Below, one piece after another: positions 21,508 through 21,876 of a stretch of DNA of 21,876 bases (the first letter of the stretch is position 1; each line of letters opens with the position of its first letter). The notes beneath the pieces are model-generated. The model made no database searches and was not told where the DNA came from. It saw nothing but the letters and a program-made list of their open reading frames with translations. The translations under genes were made by a program, and so were the position numbers. The stretch is taken from assembly GCA_964242335.1 (NCBI GenBank), contig CAXTAY010000052.1, positions 1 through 21,876 on the forward strand, in the 5' to 3' direction. This DNA comes from Lichenicoccus sp964242335. Its GTDB lineage: Bacteria; Pseudomonadota; Alphaproteobacteria; Acetobacterales; Acetobacteraceae.

Positions 21508-21876
21508 GGTTCTGTCAGCACTTGCGCCAGACAACCGAACGTTCCTCATAAGAGCTTGCTGGGTCACGCGTTCTTCATGATCCCAAGTGCAGCGCGGGCA
21601 CCTCTTGCGAAGCGGCAGCGCTGGAGGGAAGCGGAGACGATCTGGTTGTGACGGCGGCGAGGGCGGAGGAGGTTGCGGAGTTCGCCGTGCTCGCGACAGA
21701 AGCGGTGGGCCGCGACATGGCTCTTGAAGCCTCGCATGCATTCGATCCTGCCCTTGATGCCGCGGTGGTCCTGCTCAAGGTGGTTGTTCAGGTAGGCGCT
21801 GGTTCGGTGCCGGACGGCCTTGCCAAGCACGCTGCGGATCGCCCTCGGGTAGGAGCCATGCCCGTCCGTCGTCACC
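21508..21876 (-). mobile_element. IS6-family insertion sequence, one end and partial transposase
   Basis: The transposase reads leftward and stops at 21564. About 56 bases further out, GGTTCTGTCAGCAC (from 21508) resembles the GGTTCTGT/GGCACTGTTGCAAA type of terminal repeat known from IS6 elements. The other end lies beyond the window, so the repeat pair and target duplication cannot be checked. The family call is good; the exact boundary is inference. Confidence 0.6.
21564..21876 (-). CDS. IS6-family transposase, C-terminal part
   Basis: The last 104 residues or so of a DDE transposase; the N-terminus is outside the window, and the GTG at 21875 is an internal valine codon rather than a start. 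Visible landmarks are the second catalytic Asp in TTDGHGSYPRAI, RHRTSAYLNNHLEQDHRGIKGR with the catalytic Glu, and MRGFKSHVAAHRFCREHGELRNLLRP, all typical of the IS6/IS240 type. These elements move by replicative transposition and often form cointegrates, which can reshape plasmids. Confidence 0.88.
   Translation of the reverse strand, partial: VTTDGHGSYPRAIRSVLGKAVRHRTSAYLNNHLEQDHRGIKGRIECMRGFKSHVAAHRFCREHGELRNLLRPRRRHNQIVSASLQRCRFARGARAALGIMKNA

Overview
The window looks like the transfer region of a self-transmissible plasmid or an integrated conjugative element from a GC-rich alphaproteobacterium. Acetobacteraceae or a close relative is my best guess. This rests on the Ti/RP4-type Tra/Trb gene set, the MobQ/TraA-type relaxase with a fused helicase, the high GC content and an IS6-family insertion sequence. 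The taxonomic placement is inference; the gene families are read from the proteins.

Layout: The left edge (1-33, minus) holds the first 11 codons of a probable ParA-type partition ATPase, followed by about 430 bases without a gene. A DNA-processing module follows: traD (minus, 462-938), a divergent gap with a candidate oriT (about 1144-1166), and the large traA relaxase/helicase (1263-4415). Two paralogous XRE-type repressor-like genes (minus, 4456-4941 and 5166-5657) separate this module from the transfer operon. A likely sigma70 promoter (6012-6040), with a small palindrome over its -35 box, then leads into a rightward operon of about 15 kb: trbB, trbC, trbD, trbG, trbH, trbE, trbJ, a trbK-position gene, trbL, trbF, trbI, traG, traF, a 24-codon ORF, an unknown 327-aa gene, a small lipoprotein gene, a trbN/virB1-type transglycosylase gene and an unknown membrane protein gene. 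Most junctions from trbC onwards are 1-17 base overlaps, often ATGA, GTGA or TTGA. The right edge is the end of an IS6-family element (about 21508 onward) that seems to have landed two codons into the next gene.

How the genes work together: TraA (with TraD) would nick oriT and unwind the strand. TraG would pass it to the mating channel: TrbB and TrbE ATPases, TrbD/TrbL/TrbF inner-membrane parts, TrbG/TrbH/TrbI core, TrbC pilin matured by TraF, TrbJ as the VirB5-like minor pilus part, and TrbN opening the peptidoglycan. All VirB1-VirB11 and VirD4 equivalents appear to be present.

Most unusual points: (1) TrbJ and the small protein encoded immediately after it, in the position of the entry-exclusion gene trbK, end in nearly the same 11-residue tail. 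(2) These genes and trbL form a lower-GC block, suggesting an exchanged cassette. (3) The two tandem repressor genes share upstream DNA, including a conserved short leader reading frame that overlaps each start. (4) trbG-trbH sit between trbD and trbE, not next to trbF/trbI. (5) A small operon gene is apparently broken by the IS. I found no CRISPR array, tRNA or rRNA, and no obviously new enzyme system.
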